Positions 36,397 through 45,218 of a DNA stretch of 64,000 bases are shown here, piece by piece (within the stretch, counting starts at the first letter, position 1; each line of letters starts with the position of its first letter). The notes beneath the pieces were generated by a model, which saw only the letters and a program-made list of their open reading frames with translations, searched no databases and was not told where the DNA came from. Origin of the DNA: JAICND01 sp040905905. Its GTDB lineage: Bacteria > Actinomycetota > Acidimicrobiia > Spongiisociales > ZC4RG35. Position numbers and translations under genes: made by a program. The DNA lies in contig JBBDQN010000032.1 in assembly GCA_040905905.1 (NCBI GenBank), positions 55,268-119,267 on the forward strand, written 5' to 3'.

Positions 36397-37173
36397 ATGT
36401 GGCTCGAGATCAACGATCGCGGCGCGGTCCGCTGGTTGACTATCAACCGGCCCGGGCGACGCAACGCCATACCGGGCGACGGCTGGCCCGAGCTGGAGCG
36501 AGCGTTTAGCGACTTCGGTTCTTCGTCCTCGCGCGTATTGGTCGTGACCGGAGCCGGTGGTGCGTTCTGTTCGGGGGCGGACCTCGACCCGACAGAGGCG
36601 GTGGCAATGGCCGATGTTGCCGGTCGACACCGGCGGATGCGATCAGTGGGGGCGGCGGCGCTCGCCCTGCACCGGCTTGCCAAACCAACCATCGCGGCGG
36701 TTGATGGAGTAGCGGCCGGAGCCGGGATGAACCTTGCCCTCGGTTGCGACCTGGTCGTCGCCAGCCACCGGGCCCGGTTCTCCGAGATCTTCGTAAGGCG
36801 CGGATTGTCCGTGGACTTTGGGGGGACGTGGCTGCTCCCACGCGTCGTCGGTCTCCAGCGGGCGAAGGAGCTTGCGCTCACCGGGCGCATCGTGGAAGCG
36901 ACCGAGGCATTGGCCATCGGGCTGGTGATGGAGCTGGTGGATGCCGACCGGCTCGAGGCCCGCGCTACCGAAATCGCCGATTCTCTGTTAGGTGGCGCCC
37001 CGGTGGCGCAGATGTTCGCCAAACAGGGCCTCGACCGCTCCGGTGAGGTTTCGTTCGCGGAAGCGTTGGCCTGGGAGGGTCAATCACAATCGATCTGTTT
37101 CGCTACCGAAGATGGCGTCGAAGGCCTCGCGGCATTTCGTGAAAAACGATCACCGGACTTCAAAGGGCGGTAG
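36397..37173 (+). CDS. Enoyl-CoA hydratase/isomerase family protein
   Basis: 258 residues. Crotonase oxyanion-hole segments GAGGAFCSGADL (about 56-67) and GVAAGAGMNLALGCDLVVAS (about 108-127), then VDFGGTWLLPRVVG. Acts on a CoA thioester, probably in fatty-acid oxidation, with the acyl-CoA dehydrogenase at 31 kb as a possible partner. The precise reaction cannot be fixed. ATG 36397 gives the expected start MWLEINDRGAVRWLTINRP. Confidence 0.9.
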   Translation: MWLEINDRGAVRWLTINRPGRRNAIPGDGWPELERAFSDFGSSSSRVLVVTGAGGAFCSGADLDPTEAVAMADVAGRHRRMRSVGAAALALHRLAKPTIAAVDGVAAGAGMNLALGCDLVVASHRARFSEIFVRRGLSVDFGGTWLLPRVVGLQRAKELALTGRIVEATEALAIGLVMELVDADRLEARATEIADSLLGGAPVAQMFAKQGLDRSGEVSFAEALAWEGQSQSICFATEDGVEGLAAFREKRSPDFKGR

Positions 37174-37215
37174 ATCCCTCTAGTACCCGATCCCCGGGCA
37201 GCGTATTTTCGAGCG

Positions 37216-38688
37216 GTGTATGCGGAGACCACATCGGTGGCGATGGTCGGAGCCGAACCGCGGCCCGTCCGGATCGAGGTCCACGTCGGAAAACCAAAAG
37301 ATCGATTCACGCTGGTGGGGCTCCCCGACACCGCGGTGAGAGAAGCCAAAGACCGGGTGCGGGCGGCCATCGTGTCCACCGGCAAGGACTTCCCCCATCG
37401 CCTGGTCACCGTCAATCTCTCCCCAGCCAATCTCCCCAAAGCCGGCTCCGACTACGACCTCCCGATCGCCCTGGGGGTGTTGGCAGCGGCGGGGGAGCTG
37501 CCGAAGACCTCGAGCCGGGTGGTGGCAGCGGGTGAACTCTCCCTCGACGGCTCGGTTCGTCGCAGCCGCACCGCCATCGGCGCCGCGCTACTGGCAGCTC
37601 ACTACGGACTTCCATGCGTGGTGGCCGATGACGATGCCGCGATAGCCGCTCGCGTGCCGGGAGCGGCCGTCTATCCCGTGGCGACCCTCGCCGAAGCGAT
37701 GGCGGTCGTGTCCGGCGTTAGCCAGCCCCGGGAGCCGGTCGACCTTCCTGCCGAGGTAAACCCCCAATGGGAAGACATGGCTGATGTAAGGGGCCAACCG
37801 GTGGCAAGGCGGGCTCTCGAGATCGCCGCGGCTGGTTCGCATCACCTTCTCATGGTGGGCTCACCGGGGGCCGGCAAGACCATGCTCGCCCGCAGGCTTC
37901 CCGGCATCCTCCCCCCGCTCAACGCGGGGCAGGCGGTCGAAGTTGCTTGTCTGTGGTCTGCCGCCGATCGGCCTCGCCGATTCTCCACCGCACCACCCTT
38001 TCGGGCACCCCACCACTCAGCCTCCGCGGCTTCGATCGTCGGAGGCGGACACGGCAATCCGGTTCCCGGCGAGCTTTCGCTGGCTCACCATGGGGTGTTG
38101 TTCATGGACGAACTGGGTGAGTTTCCTCCTCATCTGCTCAACTCTCTTCGTCAGCCGCTCGAGGAGGGCACGGTCACGATCGCCCGTCGCGGGTCGGCGG
38201 TCACGTTTCCTGCCAGGGCCCAGGTGGTTGCAGCTTCCAATCCCTGTCCCTGCGGGTTTCGCGGTGATCGCACTCGCGGATGCCGTTGCACGGAGTCGGC
38301 TCTGGAGCGCTACCGGCGACGGCTTTCGGGTCCCTTTCTTGACCGGTTCGACATCAGGGTGTTTGTCGGCGCGCCGGATCCTGAGGCGCTACTCGGACCT
38401 CCCGGCGAGGCTTCCCTTCCTGTGGCCGAACGAGTCCTCGCCGCCCGACAGCTCCAGGACGAACGCGGGGTGGCCAACGGGTACATGGCCCGGGCCGACC
38501 TCGATCGCCAACCCCTCGACCCGGGCGCCCGGAACCTCCTGCATCGCGGTGTGGAGGCGGGGCTTTTGACCGGGCGAGGAGCCGATCGGGTTCGGAGGGT
38601 TGCCCGTACGATCGCCGACCTGGCGGGGGTGGATCTCGTGGGGGAGAGTCATGTCGCCGAAGCGCTGGCCTACCGGAGCGGTTTGTGA
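37216..38688 (+). CDS. comM: Mg-chelatase-like AAA+ protein ComM/YifB
   Basis: 490 residues. N-terminal ChlI-type domain (VGLPDTAVREAKDRVRAAI, NLSPANLPKAGSDYDLPIAL), AAA+ core with Walker A GSPGAGKTM (about 214) and Walker B LFMDELGEF, zinc cysteines around NPCPCGFRGDRTRGCRC, and a C-terminal Mg_chelatase_C domain. In naturally transformable bacteria ComM is a helicase for branch migration of incoming DNA. Overlaps dprA by 4 bases (GTGA). GTG start at 37216. Confidence 0.93.
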   Translation: MYAETTSVAMVGAEPRPVRIEVHVGKPKDRFTLVGLPDTAVREAKDRVRAAIVSTGKDFPHRLVTVNLSPANLPKAGSDYDLPIALGVLAAAGELPKTSSRVVAAGELSLDGSVRRSRTAIGAALLAAHYGLPCVVADDDAAIAARVPGAAVYPVATLAEAMAVVSGVSQPREPVDLPAEVNPQWEDMADVRGQPVARRALEIAAAGSHHLLMVGSPGAGKTMLARRLPGILPPLNAGQAVEVACLWSAADRPRRFSTAPPFRAPHHSASAASIVGGGHGNPVPGELSLAHHGVLFMDELGEFPPHLLNSLRQPLEEGTVTIARRGSAVTFPARAQVVAASNPCPCGFRGDRTRGCRCTESALERYRRRLSGPFLDRFDIRVFVGAPDPEALLGPPGEASLPVAERVLAARQLQDERGVANGYMARADLDRQPLDPGARNLLHRGVEAGLLTGRGADRVRRVARTIADLAGVDLVGESHVAEALAYRSGL

Positions 38689-39500
38689 ACCCTGCGCCCA
38701 TCGCGGTGCCCGGGTTGCTTCGGCTCATCCCCGACCCGCCTACGGCGTTGTGGGCCATAGGTGAACTTCCCACCGTCCCCGGGGTGGCAATCGTCGGGAC
38801 CCGCCGCTGTACGTCTTACGGCCGGAAAGCGGCGCTATGGCTGGGTGAGGCTGTTGCCCTGGCAGGATGGCCAGTGATCAGCGGGTTGGCCCGGGGGGTC
38901 GACGCTGCTGCGCACAGAGCAGTGGTGGAAGCAGGTGGGATCGGGGTGGCCGTTCTCGGCTCCGGTCTCGACACGATCTATCCACCGGAGAATCGCCAGT
39001 TGGCCGCCGATCTGGTTGGGGCCGGCGGAGCGATCATCTCCGAGTATCCGCCTGGTACACCGCCGGCGCCATTCCGGTTTCCTGCCCGCAACCGTGTCAT
39101 CTCCGGACTGTCGGCGGCCGTGGTGGTGGTCGAAGCGGCTCTGACCGGAGGTGCACTCATCACCGCCCGGCTTGCTCTTGAGCAAGGAAAGGAGGTCCTG
39201 GCGGTACCGGGCGACATCGACCGGCCGACCTCGGCCGGGTGCAATCTCCTCATTCGTGATGGCGCTCATCCGGTGCTGGGTGCAATCGACCTGATCGAAA
39301 GCCTCGAACAGATCATGGGTCCAGCTCCTACCTTGGCCAAGTCACCGGACGTGGCTCCCGGAGCCACGGTCGACGAACTCATAGCCGGGTCGGACCGCCC
39401 GGTCGGTGAGGTTCTGGCTGAGCTTGCCCGCCTCGAGCTCGAGGGCGGGCTCCGGGTCGAATCGGGTCGGACGGTGACCTCTCCCAAGAAAGGCTCATAG
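38685..39500 (+). CDS. dprA: DNA-processing protein DprA
   Basis: 271 residues. Rossmann-type core with GTRRCTSYGRKAA, VISGLARGVDAAAHRA, GVAVLGSGLDTIYPPEN, ISEYPPGTPPAPFRFPARNR and AALTGGALITARLALEQGKEVLAVPGD. A short C-terminal winged-helix remnant (EVLAELARLELEGGLRV) remains, and the N-terminal SAM domain is very short. Loads RecA on incoming single-stranded DNA. No other uptake genes are in view, so competence itself is not shown. Confidence 0.94.
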   Translation: MNPAPIAVPGLLRLIPDPPTALWAIGELPTVPGVAIVGTRRCTSYGRKAALWLGEAVALAGWPVISGLARGVDAAAHRAVVEAGGIGVAVLGSGLDTIYPPENRQLAADLVGAGGAIISEYPPGTPPAPFRFPARNRVISGLSAAVVVVEAALTGGALITARLALEQGKEVLAVPGDIDRPTSAGCNLLIRDGAHPVLGAIDLIESLEQIMGPAPTLAKSPDVAPGATVDELIAGSDRPVGEVLAELARLELEGGLRVESGRTVTSPKKGS

Positions 39501-39532
39501 GCCTAGCCCCCAGGGCGTAGCCTGGGCGCCGG

Positions 39533-40420
39533 ATGCCGATCGATGATCTTCCCGACTGGGCCAGAGGGCCGGTCGAGGGTTACCTCACCAGAGTGGCCGG
39601 GCTCCGACGTTTGTCACCACATACCGTCGCTGCCTATCGCACCGATCTGGTCCAGTTCTTCCAATACGCCGCCACCGAGGGAGTTGCGGGCCTCGATGTA
39701 ATAGGTCGTCGCATGGTGCGCCGTTATCTCGGCTTTCTCGATTCCGGGGGCTATTCCCGCCGCACCCTGGTTCGGAAGGCTTCAGCGGTGCGAGCATTCT
39801 TTGCCGACCAGGTGGTCCGGGGAGCCCTCGCCACCAACCCGGCCGCCGAGGTCGGGCATCTCAAGCTCCCTGAGCGTCTGCCGCGGGCCCTTCCGGCGCG
39901 GACCGTTTCGGCGGTCCTGGATGCCATCCCCGGAGAGACGGCTTTGGATCTGCGTGACCGCGCCATCCTCGAGACTCTGTACGGGACCGGTTTGCGGGTC
40001 TCGGAATTGGCTCAGCTCGCCATCGCCGACGTGGCCGGTGACCTGGTCACCGTCACCGGCAAAGGTGGTAGACGACGGTCGGTTCCGATTGGCTGGCCGG
40101 CGCGCCGTGCCCTGGTGGACTGGGTTAGCAAGGGTCGACCGGATCTGGCCCAAGAAGCGGCCTGCAACGCCCTGTGGGTGGGCGTCCGGGGGGCACCAAT
40201 GGACGCCCGCGGGATCCGAAGGGTCGTGCGCGCCCGGGCCGGCACCTTTCCCCACGCCCTCCGTCACTCCTTTGCTACCCATCTGCTGGAAGGGGGCGCC
40301 GATCTCAGGGCGGTACAGGAAATGTTGGGACACCGCGACCTTGCCACAACTCAGATTTACACTGCCGTGACCCGCCACCATCTCAGGAAGACGTATGACC
40401 ACACCCACCCCCGGGCCTGA
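39533..40420 (+). CDS. xerC: Tyrosine recombinase XerC-type
   Basis: 295 residues. N-terminal SAM-like DNA-binding domain and catalytic domain with Arg in LYGTGLRVSELA, Lys in TGKGGRRRSVPIG, HALRHSFATHLL, LGHRDLATTQIY (His and nucleophile Tyr). The place between dprA and whiG is the conserved site of xerC in actinobacteria, so chromosome dimer resolution at dif is more likely than phage integration. Overlaps the sigma factor gene by 26 bases. Confidence 0.92.
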   Translation: MPIDDLPDWARGPVEGYLTRVAGLRRLSPHTVAAYRTDLVQFFQYAATEGVAGLDVIGRRMVRRYLGFLDSGGYSRRTLVRKASAVRAFFADQVVRGALATNPAAEVGHLKLPERLPRALPARTVSAVLDAIPGETALDLRDRAILETLYGTGLRVSELAQLAIADVAGDLVTVTGKGGRRRSVPIGWPARRALVDWVSKGRPDLAQEAACNALWVGVRGAPMDARGIRRVVRARAGTFPHALRHSFATHLLEGGADLRAVQEMLGHRDLATTQIYTAVTRHHLRKTYDHTHPRA

Positions 40421-41180
40421 CAGCCAGGTTGGAGACATCTCCAGCCTCTGGCAGCGGTTCAAGTCGACCCAGGACCCCAAGGCCCGGGAAGCACTGATCC
40501 TTCAGTATTCGCCCCTGGTCAAGTTTGTGGCCGGTCGAGTCGCGGTCAGCCTGCCCCGCAACGTCGATCAGGCCGACCTGGTCTCCAATGGCGTGTTCGG
40601 GCTCATCGACGCCATCGACAAGTTCGAGCCGGAGCGGGGCTTCAAGTTCGAGACGTACGCCATCAACCGCATCAAAGGGTCGATCCTTGACGGCCTGCGT
40701 GCACTCGACTGGGTGCCCCGCTCGGTGCGTTCGCGAGCCCGGGAGATCGAGCGGTCTCTCTCCGAACTGGAGCACCGGCTCCATCGCACACCATCGGACG
40801 AAGAGCTGGCGGCGCACATGAGCACCGGTGTGGACGCGGTCCGGTCAACCCTGGCGGAAATGTCACACCTCGGCATGGTCGCTCTCGATGAGCTGGTAGG
40901 CCCCGAGTCTTCGACGTCGATGGGAGAGTTCCTGGCCGACCCGGGCGGGATCGGGCCCGAAGCCGCGTTTCAGGCCGAAGAAACCCGCCACATCCTCTCC
41001 GATGCCATCAACCGCCTGCCCGATCGGGAACGGCTCGTGGTCACCCTCTATTACTTCGAAGGACTGACCCTGGCTGAGATCGGCGAGGTGCTAGGAGTAA
41101 CCGAGTCGCGGGTCTGTCAGATCCACGCCAAATCGGTCCTCTCCCTGAAAAACCGAATGGCCGAACCCACCTTTAGGTAG
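40395..41180 (+). CDS. whiG: FliA/WhiG-family RNA polymerase sigma factor
   Basis: 261 residues with sigma region 2 (LVKFVAGRVAVSLPRNVDQA ... FKFETYAINRIKGSILDGLR), region 3 and region 4 (LPDRERLVVTLYYFEGLTLA, HTH LAEIGEVLGVTESRVCQIH). The xerC-whiG-rpsB order is that of actinobacteria, where WhiG controls development; in motile relatives the homologue is FliA. No flagellar or anti-sigma gene is present here, so the role is open. The start lies within xerC. Confidence 0.9.
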   Translation: MTTPTPGPDSQVGDISSLWQRFKSTQDPKAREALILQYSPLVKFVAGRVAVSLPRNVDQADLVSNGVFGLIDAIDKFEPERGFKFETYAINRIKGSILDGLRALDWVPRSVRSRAREIERSLSELEHRLHRTPSDEELAAHMSTGVDAVRSTLAEMSHLGMVALDELVGPESSTSMGEFLADPGGIGPEAAFQAEETRHILSDAINRLPDRERLVVTLYYFEGLTLAEIGEVLGVTESRVCQIHAKSVLSLKNRMAEPTFR

Positions 41181-41197
41181 GGCCCACGGCTCACGCC

Positions 41198-41203
41198 TAG
41201 AAT
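41198..41203 (+). promoter_or_regulatory. Candidate -10 element of the rpsB-tsf operon
   Basis: TAGAAT 18 bases after the whiG stop, leaving a leader of about 120 bases before rpsB. No good -35 hexamer is found 16-18 bases upstream. The M23 peptidase gene often found between whiG and rpsB is absent. Confidence 0.35.
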
Positions 41204-41328
41204 CTGTCCCAACGACACACGTCGGTGTATCCCCATGGTCGATGGCAGTTGCTATCGGAACGGGAGGCCCCAGAGCCGGGTCCCAAGACCCCACCGGCGG
41301 AGGAAAAACCAAAAGAAGGAGATCAAAG

Positions 41329-42123
41329 GTGGCTGTGACCATCAAGCAGCTGCTCGAGGCGGGCGTCCATTTCGGGCATCAAACCCGCCGATGGAACCCG
41401 AAGATGCGACCGTATATCTACGGCGAGCGCAACGGGATCCACATCATCGACCTGCGCCAGACTCTGGAGCAGATCGAAGCAGCCAACAAATACGTGCGCG
41501 ACCTCGTCGCCGAAGGTGGGACCGTGCTTTTTGTCGGCACCAAGAAACAGGCACAGGGACCGATCGCTGAAGCTGCCGTGTCGGCCGGCATGCCCTACGT
41601 GAACTTCCGCTGGCTGGGCGGCATGCTCACCAACTTCTCGACGATCCAAAAGCGCATCTTTTATATGAAAGAACTGGAGCGAATGGAGTCGACCGGCGAG
41701 ATCAACGCCCTTCCCAAGCGTGAACGGCTCTCTTTGCGGCGCGAGCTTGTCAAACTCCAACAAACACTCGGTGGGGTGAGAGACCTCACCAGGGTGCCCG
41801 ACGCCGTCTTCATTGTGGACGTAAACACCGAGCACACCGCGGTGAAAGAGTCCAAGCGTCTCGGTCTCACCACCCTCGCCCTGGTTGACTCCAATTGCGA
41901 CCCCGACGACATCGACTTCGTCATCGCCGGAAACGACGACGCCATCAGGGCGGCCAGTGCGGTGGCCGGCGCCCTGGCCGACGCCATCAGAGAGGGCAGA
42001 GGCGTCCAAGCCAAAACCGACGAGGACATCCTCGAAGAGGAGATGAAGGTGGCTCGTCCTTTTGTCGCCACTCCGGAAGCAGTCGCGCCAACAGAGCCGA
42101 CGGAGGTTGTCGCCGATGGCTGA
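41329..42123 (+). CDS. rpsB: 30S ribosomal protein S2
   Basis: 264 residues starting AVTIKQLLEAGVHFGHQTRR after the GTG, with FRWLGGMLTNFSTI and DSNCDPDDIDFVIAGNDDA. GAAGGAGA (41315-41322) lies 6 bases before GTG 41329 and decides the start; a frame opening at 41242 would add a Gly/Arg-rich stretch from the leader. The C-terminal 40 residues are an acidic extension. Overlaps tsf by 8 bases. Confidence 0.96.
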   Translation: MAVTIKQLLEAGVHFGHQTRRWNPKMRPYIYGERNGIHIIDLRQTLEQIEAANKYVRDLVAEGGTVLFVGTKKQAQGPIAEAAVSAGMPYVNFRWLGGMLTNFSTIQKRIFYMKELERMESTGEINALPKRERLSLRRELVKLQQTLGGVRDLTRVPDAVFIVDVNTEHTAVKESKRLGLTTLALVDSNCDPDDIDFVIAGNDDAIRAASAVAGALADAIREGRGVQAKTDEDILEEEMKVARPFVATPEAVAPTEPTEVVADG

Positions 42124-42739
42124 GATTTCGGCCAAAGATGTCCAGAAGCTGCGGCAGATGGCCGGAGCGGGGATGATGGAGGCCAAACGAGCCCTGGTCG
42201 ACACCGACGGTGACTTTGACAAGGCCCTCGAGATCCTTCGTGCCAAGGGCGTGGCCAAAGCCGCCAAGCGGGCCGTCGAGCGGGAGGCGACCGACGGAAC
42301 CATCGGCCACTATCTCCACTTTCAGGCCGATCGACCCGTCACCGGGGTGGTGGTTGAACTGGCCTGTGAGACCGATTTCGTCGCCAAGCATCCCGACTTC
42401 CGTCAGACCGCCGACGACATCGCCTTGCATGTCGCCTGGGGCAAACCACCCTGGGTCCAGCGCAAAGACATCGACCCCGCGATCCTTGAGAGCCAGCGGG
42501 ATTTGTTCACCCGTCAGGCTAAGGAACAAGGCAAACCAGACCCGATCGTCGCCAAGATCGTCGAAGGCAAGCTCAAGGCTTTCTTCGAAGACAAGGTTCT
42601 TTATGACCAACGATTCGTCAACGAGCAGAAGTTCGAAGGTACGGTAGGTGAGATGGTCAACCAACTGGCAGCCCGGATGGGAGAGAACATCTCGGTGCGG
42701 AGGGTCGCCTGGCTGACCGTGGGAGGGGACGTTTCCTGA
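42116..42739 (+). CDS. tsf: Elongation factor Ts
   Basis: 207 residues. UBA-like N-terminus (ISAKDVQKLRQMAGAGMMEAKRAL), the EF-Tu-contacting TDFVAKHPDF, and the core dimerisation region. Nucleotide exchange factor for EF-Tu. ATG 42116 overlaps the rpsB end; its stop shares one base with the pyrH ATG. Short single-core form as in other actinobacteria and thermophiles. Confidence 0.95.
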   Translation: MAEISAKDVQKLRQMAGAGMMEAKRALVDTDGDFDKALEILRAKGVAKAAKRAVEREATDGTIGHYLHFQADRPVTGVVVELACETDFVAKHPDFRQTADDIALHVAWGKPPWVQRKDIDPAILESQRDLFTRQAKEQGKPDPIVAKIVEGKLKAFFEDKVLYDQRFVNEQKFEGTVGEMVNQLAARMGENISVRRVAWLTVGGDVS

Positions 42740-43443
42740 TGGGCCGCCGGGTCCTCCTCAAACTCTCCGGGGAGGCCTTCGCCGACGCCAACACCCGCTA
42801 TGGCATCGACCCGGACACCGTTCAGCGAGTAGCGGCGGAAGTGGCCGAGGCCAACCAGGGGAGCAACCAGATCGCCATCGTCGTAGGCGGCGGCAACATC
42901 TTCCGCGGGGTATCCCAGCAGGCCAAGGGAATGGACCCGGCCAATGCCGACTATATGGGCATGCTCGCCACGGTCATCAACGCTTTGGCGCTGCGTGACG
43001 CCCTCGAGCACGCCGGGGTGGCGACCAGGGTGCAAAGCGCCATCACCATGCAGCAACTGGCTGAGCCGTACATCCGCTTGCGGGCGATTCGCCATCTCGA
43101 AAAGGGGAGGGTCGTCGTTTTTGCGGCCGGAACCGGCAACCCTTTCTTTACCACCGACACCACCGCGGCCCTCCGCGCGGTTGAAGTGGAAGCCGAAGTC
43201 CTCCTCAAAGCCTCCAAGGTCGACGGCATCTATTCCGCCGATCCGGCGACCGATCCCAACGCCGTCAAGCTCCACGAATTGACCTATATGGAATTCATCA
43301 ACCAGGGTCTCCAGGTCATGGACGCCACCGCCATTACGATGTGCAAGGAGCACGGCGTGCCGATCGTGGTGTTCGATATGACGGTTCCTGGCAACATCGT
43401 GCGGGCGGTGGCCGGGGAGCCCATCGGGACCGTGGTTCGCTGA
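42739..43443 (+). CDS. pyrH: UMP kinase
   Basis: 234 residues. LLKLSGEAFA at the N-terminus, IVVGGGNIFRG, DYMGMLATVINALALRDAL and FFTTDTTAALRAVEVEAEV identify bacterial UMP kinase of the amino-acid-kinase fold. Phosphorylates UMP, including that made by Upp in salvage. Standard place between tsf and frr. Confidence 0.96.
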   Translation: MGRRVLLKLSGEAFADANTRYGIDPDTVQRVAAEVAEANQGSNQIAIVVGGGNIFRGVSQQAKGMDPANADYMGMLATVINALALRDALEHAGVATRVQSAITMQQLAEPYIRLRAIRHLEKGRVVVFAAGTGNPFFTTDTTAALRAVEVEAEVLLKASKVDGIYSADPATDPNAVKLHELTYMEFINQGLQVMDATAITMCKEHGVPIVVFDMTVPGNIVRAVAGEPIGTVVR

Positions 43444-43453
43444 GGAGGAGAGG

Positions 43454-44005
43454 ATGATCCCCGATCTTTTGGCCGACGCTCGTCGTAAGATGGAGCACGC
43501 CGTCGACCATGTCACTTCGGAGTTCACGACCGTCCGGACCGGGCGCGCCAACCCCCAGATCCTTCATCGGATCAACATCGACTATTACGGCACCACCACG
43601 CCTTTGCAACAGCTGGCTTCGTTCTCGGTTCCCGAACCGCGCCTGCTGGTGGTGCAGCCATACGACCGGACCACCCTGAATGCAGTGGAAAAGGCGATCA
43701 AGGCCTCTGACCTCGGTCTCAATCCTTCCAACGACGGGATCGTGATCCGTCTTGCCTTCCCCGCCTTGACCGAAGAGAGGCGGCGGGAGTTGATCAAGGT
43801 GGTCCGACACATGGCTGAGGAAGGCAGGGTTGCGGTTCGCAACGTGCGACGACATGTCAAGGACGCCATAGAGGCGCTCCACGGTGAGCTCTCCGACGAC
43901 GACATCCGGCGGGGTGAAAAAGAGGTCCAGGATCTGACCGATCGACACATTCATCGGATTGACGATCAGCTCAACCACAAAGAATCCGAGCTCCTGGAGG
44001 TTTGA
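43454..44005 (+). CDS. frr: Ribosome recycling factor
   Basis: 183 residues of three-helix bundle plus beta domain; FTTVRTGRANPQILHRI and the C-terminal HIHRIDDQLNHKESELLEV are typical. Splits post-termination ribosomes with EF-G. GAGGAGAGG (43443-43451) precedes the ATG. The stop is one base before the cdsA GTG. Confidence 0.96.
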   Translation: MIPDLLADARRKMEHAVDHVTSEFTTVRTGRANPQILHRINIDYYGTTTPLQQLASFSVPEPRLLVVQPYDRTTLNAVEKAIKASDLGLNPSNDGIVIRLAFPALTEERRRELIKVVRHMAEEGRVAVRNVRRHVKDAIEALHGELSDDDIRRGEKEVQDLTDRHIHRIDDQLNHKESELLEV

Positions 44006-44006
44006 G

Positions 44007-45218
44007 GTGCCAGACCTGGGATCGCCCCGCTTGCCTGGAATGGAACCAGAGACTCCCACTGAAGGCACCCGTTTCACCCGCCCCTGGGAACAACCCCTGG
44101 ACGAGTCACCAGAAGAGGAAGAGTCCGAGGAATCGGTGGAGGAGGAGGTCTCCGAGCAACCCACCGACGGAGTCGACGACTTGATGGGCTACGACGATGA
44201 GGCGTCGACCATTTCCGAAGAGGTCTACCTGTCGGCTACCACTGCGGAATACCGCGACCTGGCCGAGGAGGTTGCCCGGGCCGAATACGAGGAGCCGTTT
44301 TCCCGGCCGGCGGTCGCCGCTTCGATAGCCGGGGTGGGTTCAGGGTTGGTCGACTTCGAAGACGTCACCGGCCTCAAGGGTGTCTCCGAAGAAGAGATAG
44401 AGCACGTCGAGCAGGCGGCCGCCTCGGACCTCACTCTCCGGGTCATCAGCGCCCTGGTCCTGGTGGGTCTATTCATGGCGACTCTGTTTCTGGGTGGTTG
44501 GTGGTTTACCGCATTTATTGCCCTGGTGATGGTGGTGGCTCTGGGTGAGTTCTACGCCACCCTGCGACGACACGGATTCGTCCCGCTGGCGGTGTTCGGC
44601 CTGGCCGGTGTGGTGGGTTCGGCGATCGCTGCTCACGTGGGCGGACCCGGTCCGATCCTCGTAACGATGGTGCTGTCGGCGGTCGTGGTGGTTCTCTTCT
44701 TCTCCGTGGTTTCCCGTCGCCGCCCGCTCGACAATGCCGCCGTCACCGTGTTGGGGGCGGTTTGGGTTGCCCAGCTGTCGTTTGCGGTAATCATCGGTAG
44801 GTCTGAGCAGGCGGCCTCGCTCATCATCCTGCTGGTACTGATCGCTGCCCTCTTTGATATCGGTGGGTATTTCGTCGGCAAGGCCTTCGGTCGCCAGCCC
44901 ATCGCCCCCGTCCTTTCGCCCCGCAAGACCTGGGAAGGATTCGTTGGGGGAGTGGTGGCGGCGGCTGGTTCGGCCGCGGTCCTTTCAACAGTTGACTGGT
45001 TCCCCGTAACCACGGCTCAGGCGCTCGTGCTCTCCATCCTGGTGGTGGTTTTGGCACCCCTGGGAGACGGTGCGGAGTCGATGATCAAACGGTCGCTGGG
45101 AGTCAAAGACATGGGCACGGTGCTCCCGGGTCACGGTGGAATGCTCGACCGGGTCGACGCACTCCTATTCGTCGTACCCGCCGCATACGTCTTCTTTCTC
45201 AGCGCCAACCTGTTGTGA
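44007..45218 (+). CDS. cdsA: Phosphatidate cytidylyltransferase with long acidic N-terminal extension
   Basis: 403 residues. The C-terminal ~270 residues are a normal CdsA with about eight membrane helices and the signature SMIKRSLGVKDMGTVLPGHGGMLDRVD. The first ~135 residues are soluble and very acidic (for example ESPEEEESEESVEEEVSEQ), absent from most homologues. Makes CDP-diacylglycerol from phosphatidate. GTG 44007 is chosen: GGAGG lies at 43996-44000 and it begins just after the frr stop. uppS, often adjacent, is missing. Confidence 0.93.
   Translation: MPDLGSPRLPGMEPETPTEGTRFTRPWEQPLDESPEEEESEESVEEEVSEQPTDGVDDLMGYDDEASTISEEVYLSATTAEYRDLAEEVARAEYEEPFSRPAVAASIAGVGSGLVDFEDVTGLKGVSEEEIEHVEQAAASDLTLRVISALVLVGLFMATLFLGGWWFTAFIALVMVVALGEFYATLRRHGFVPLAVFGLAGVVGSAIAAHVGGPGPILVTMVLSAVVVVLFFSVVSRRRPLDNAAVTVLGAVWVAQLSFAVIIGRSEQAASLIILLVLIAALFDIGGYFVGKAFGRQPIAPVLSPRKTWEGFVGGVVAAAGSAAVLSTVDWFPVTTAQALVLSILVVVLAPLGDGAESMIKRSLGVKDMGTVLPGHGGMLDRVDALLFVVPAAYVFFLSANLL

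Noticed and set aside
39533..40420. Integrase marking a genomic island
   Set aside because: The tyrosine recombinase sits in the conserved dprA-xerC-whiG context; no att repeats or tRNA nearby.
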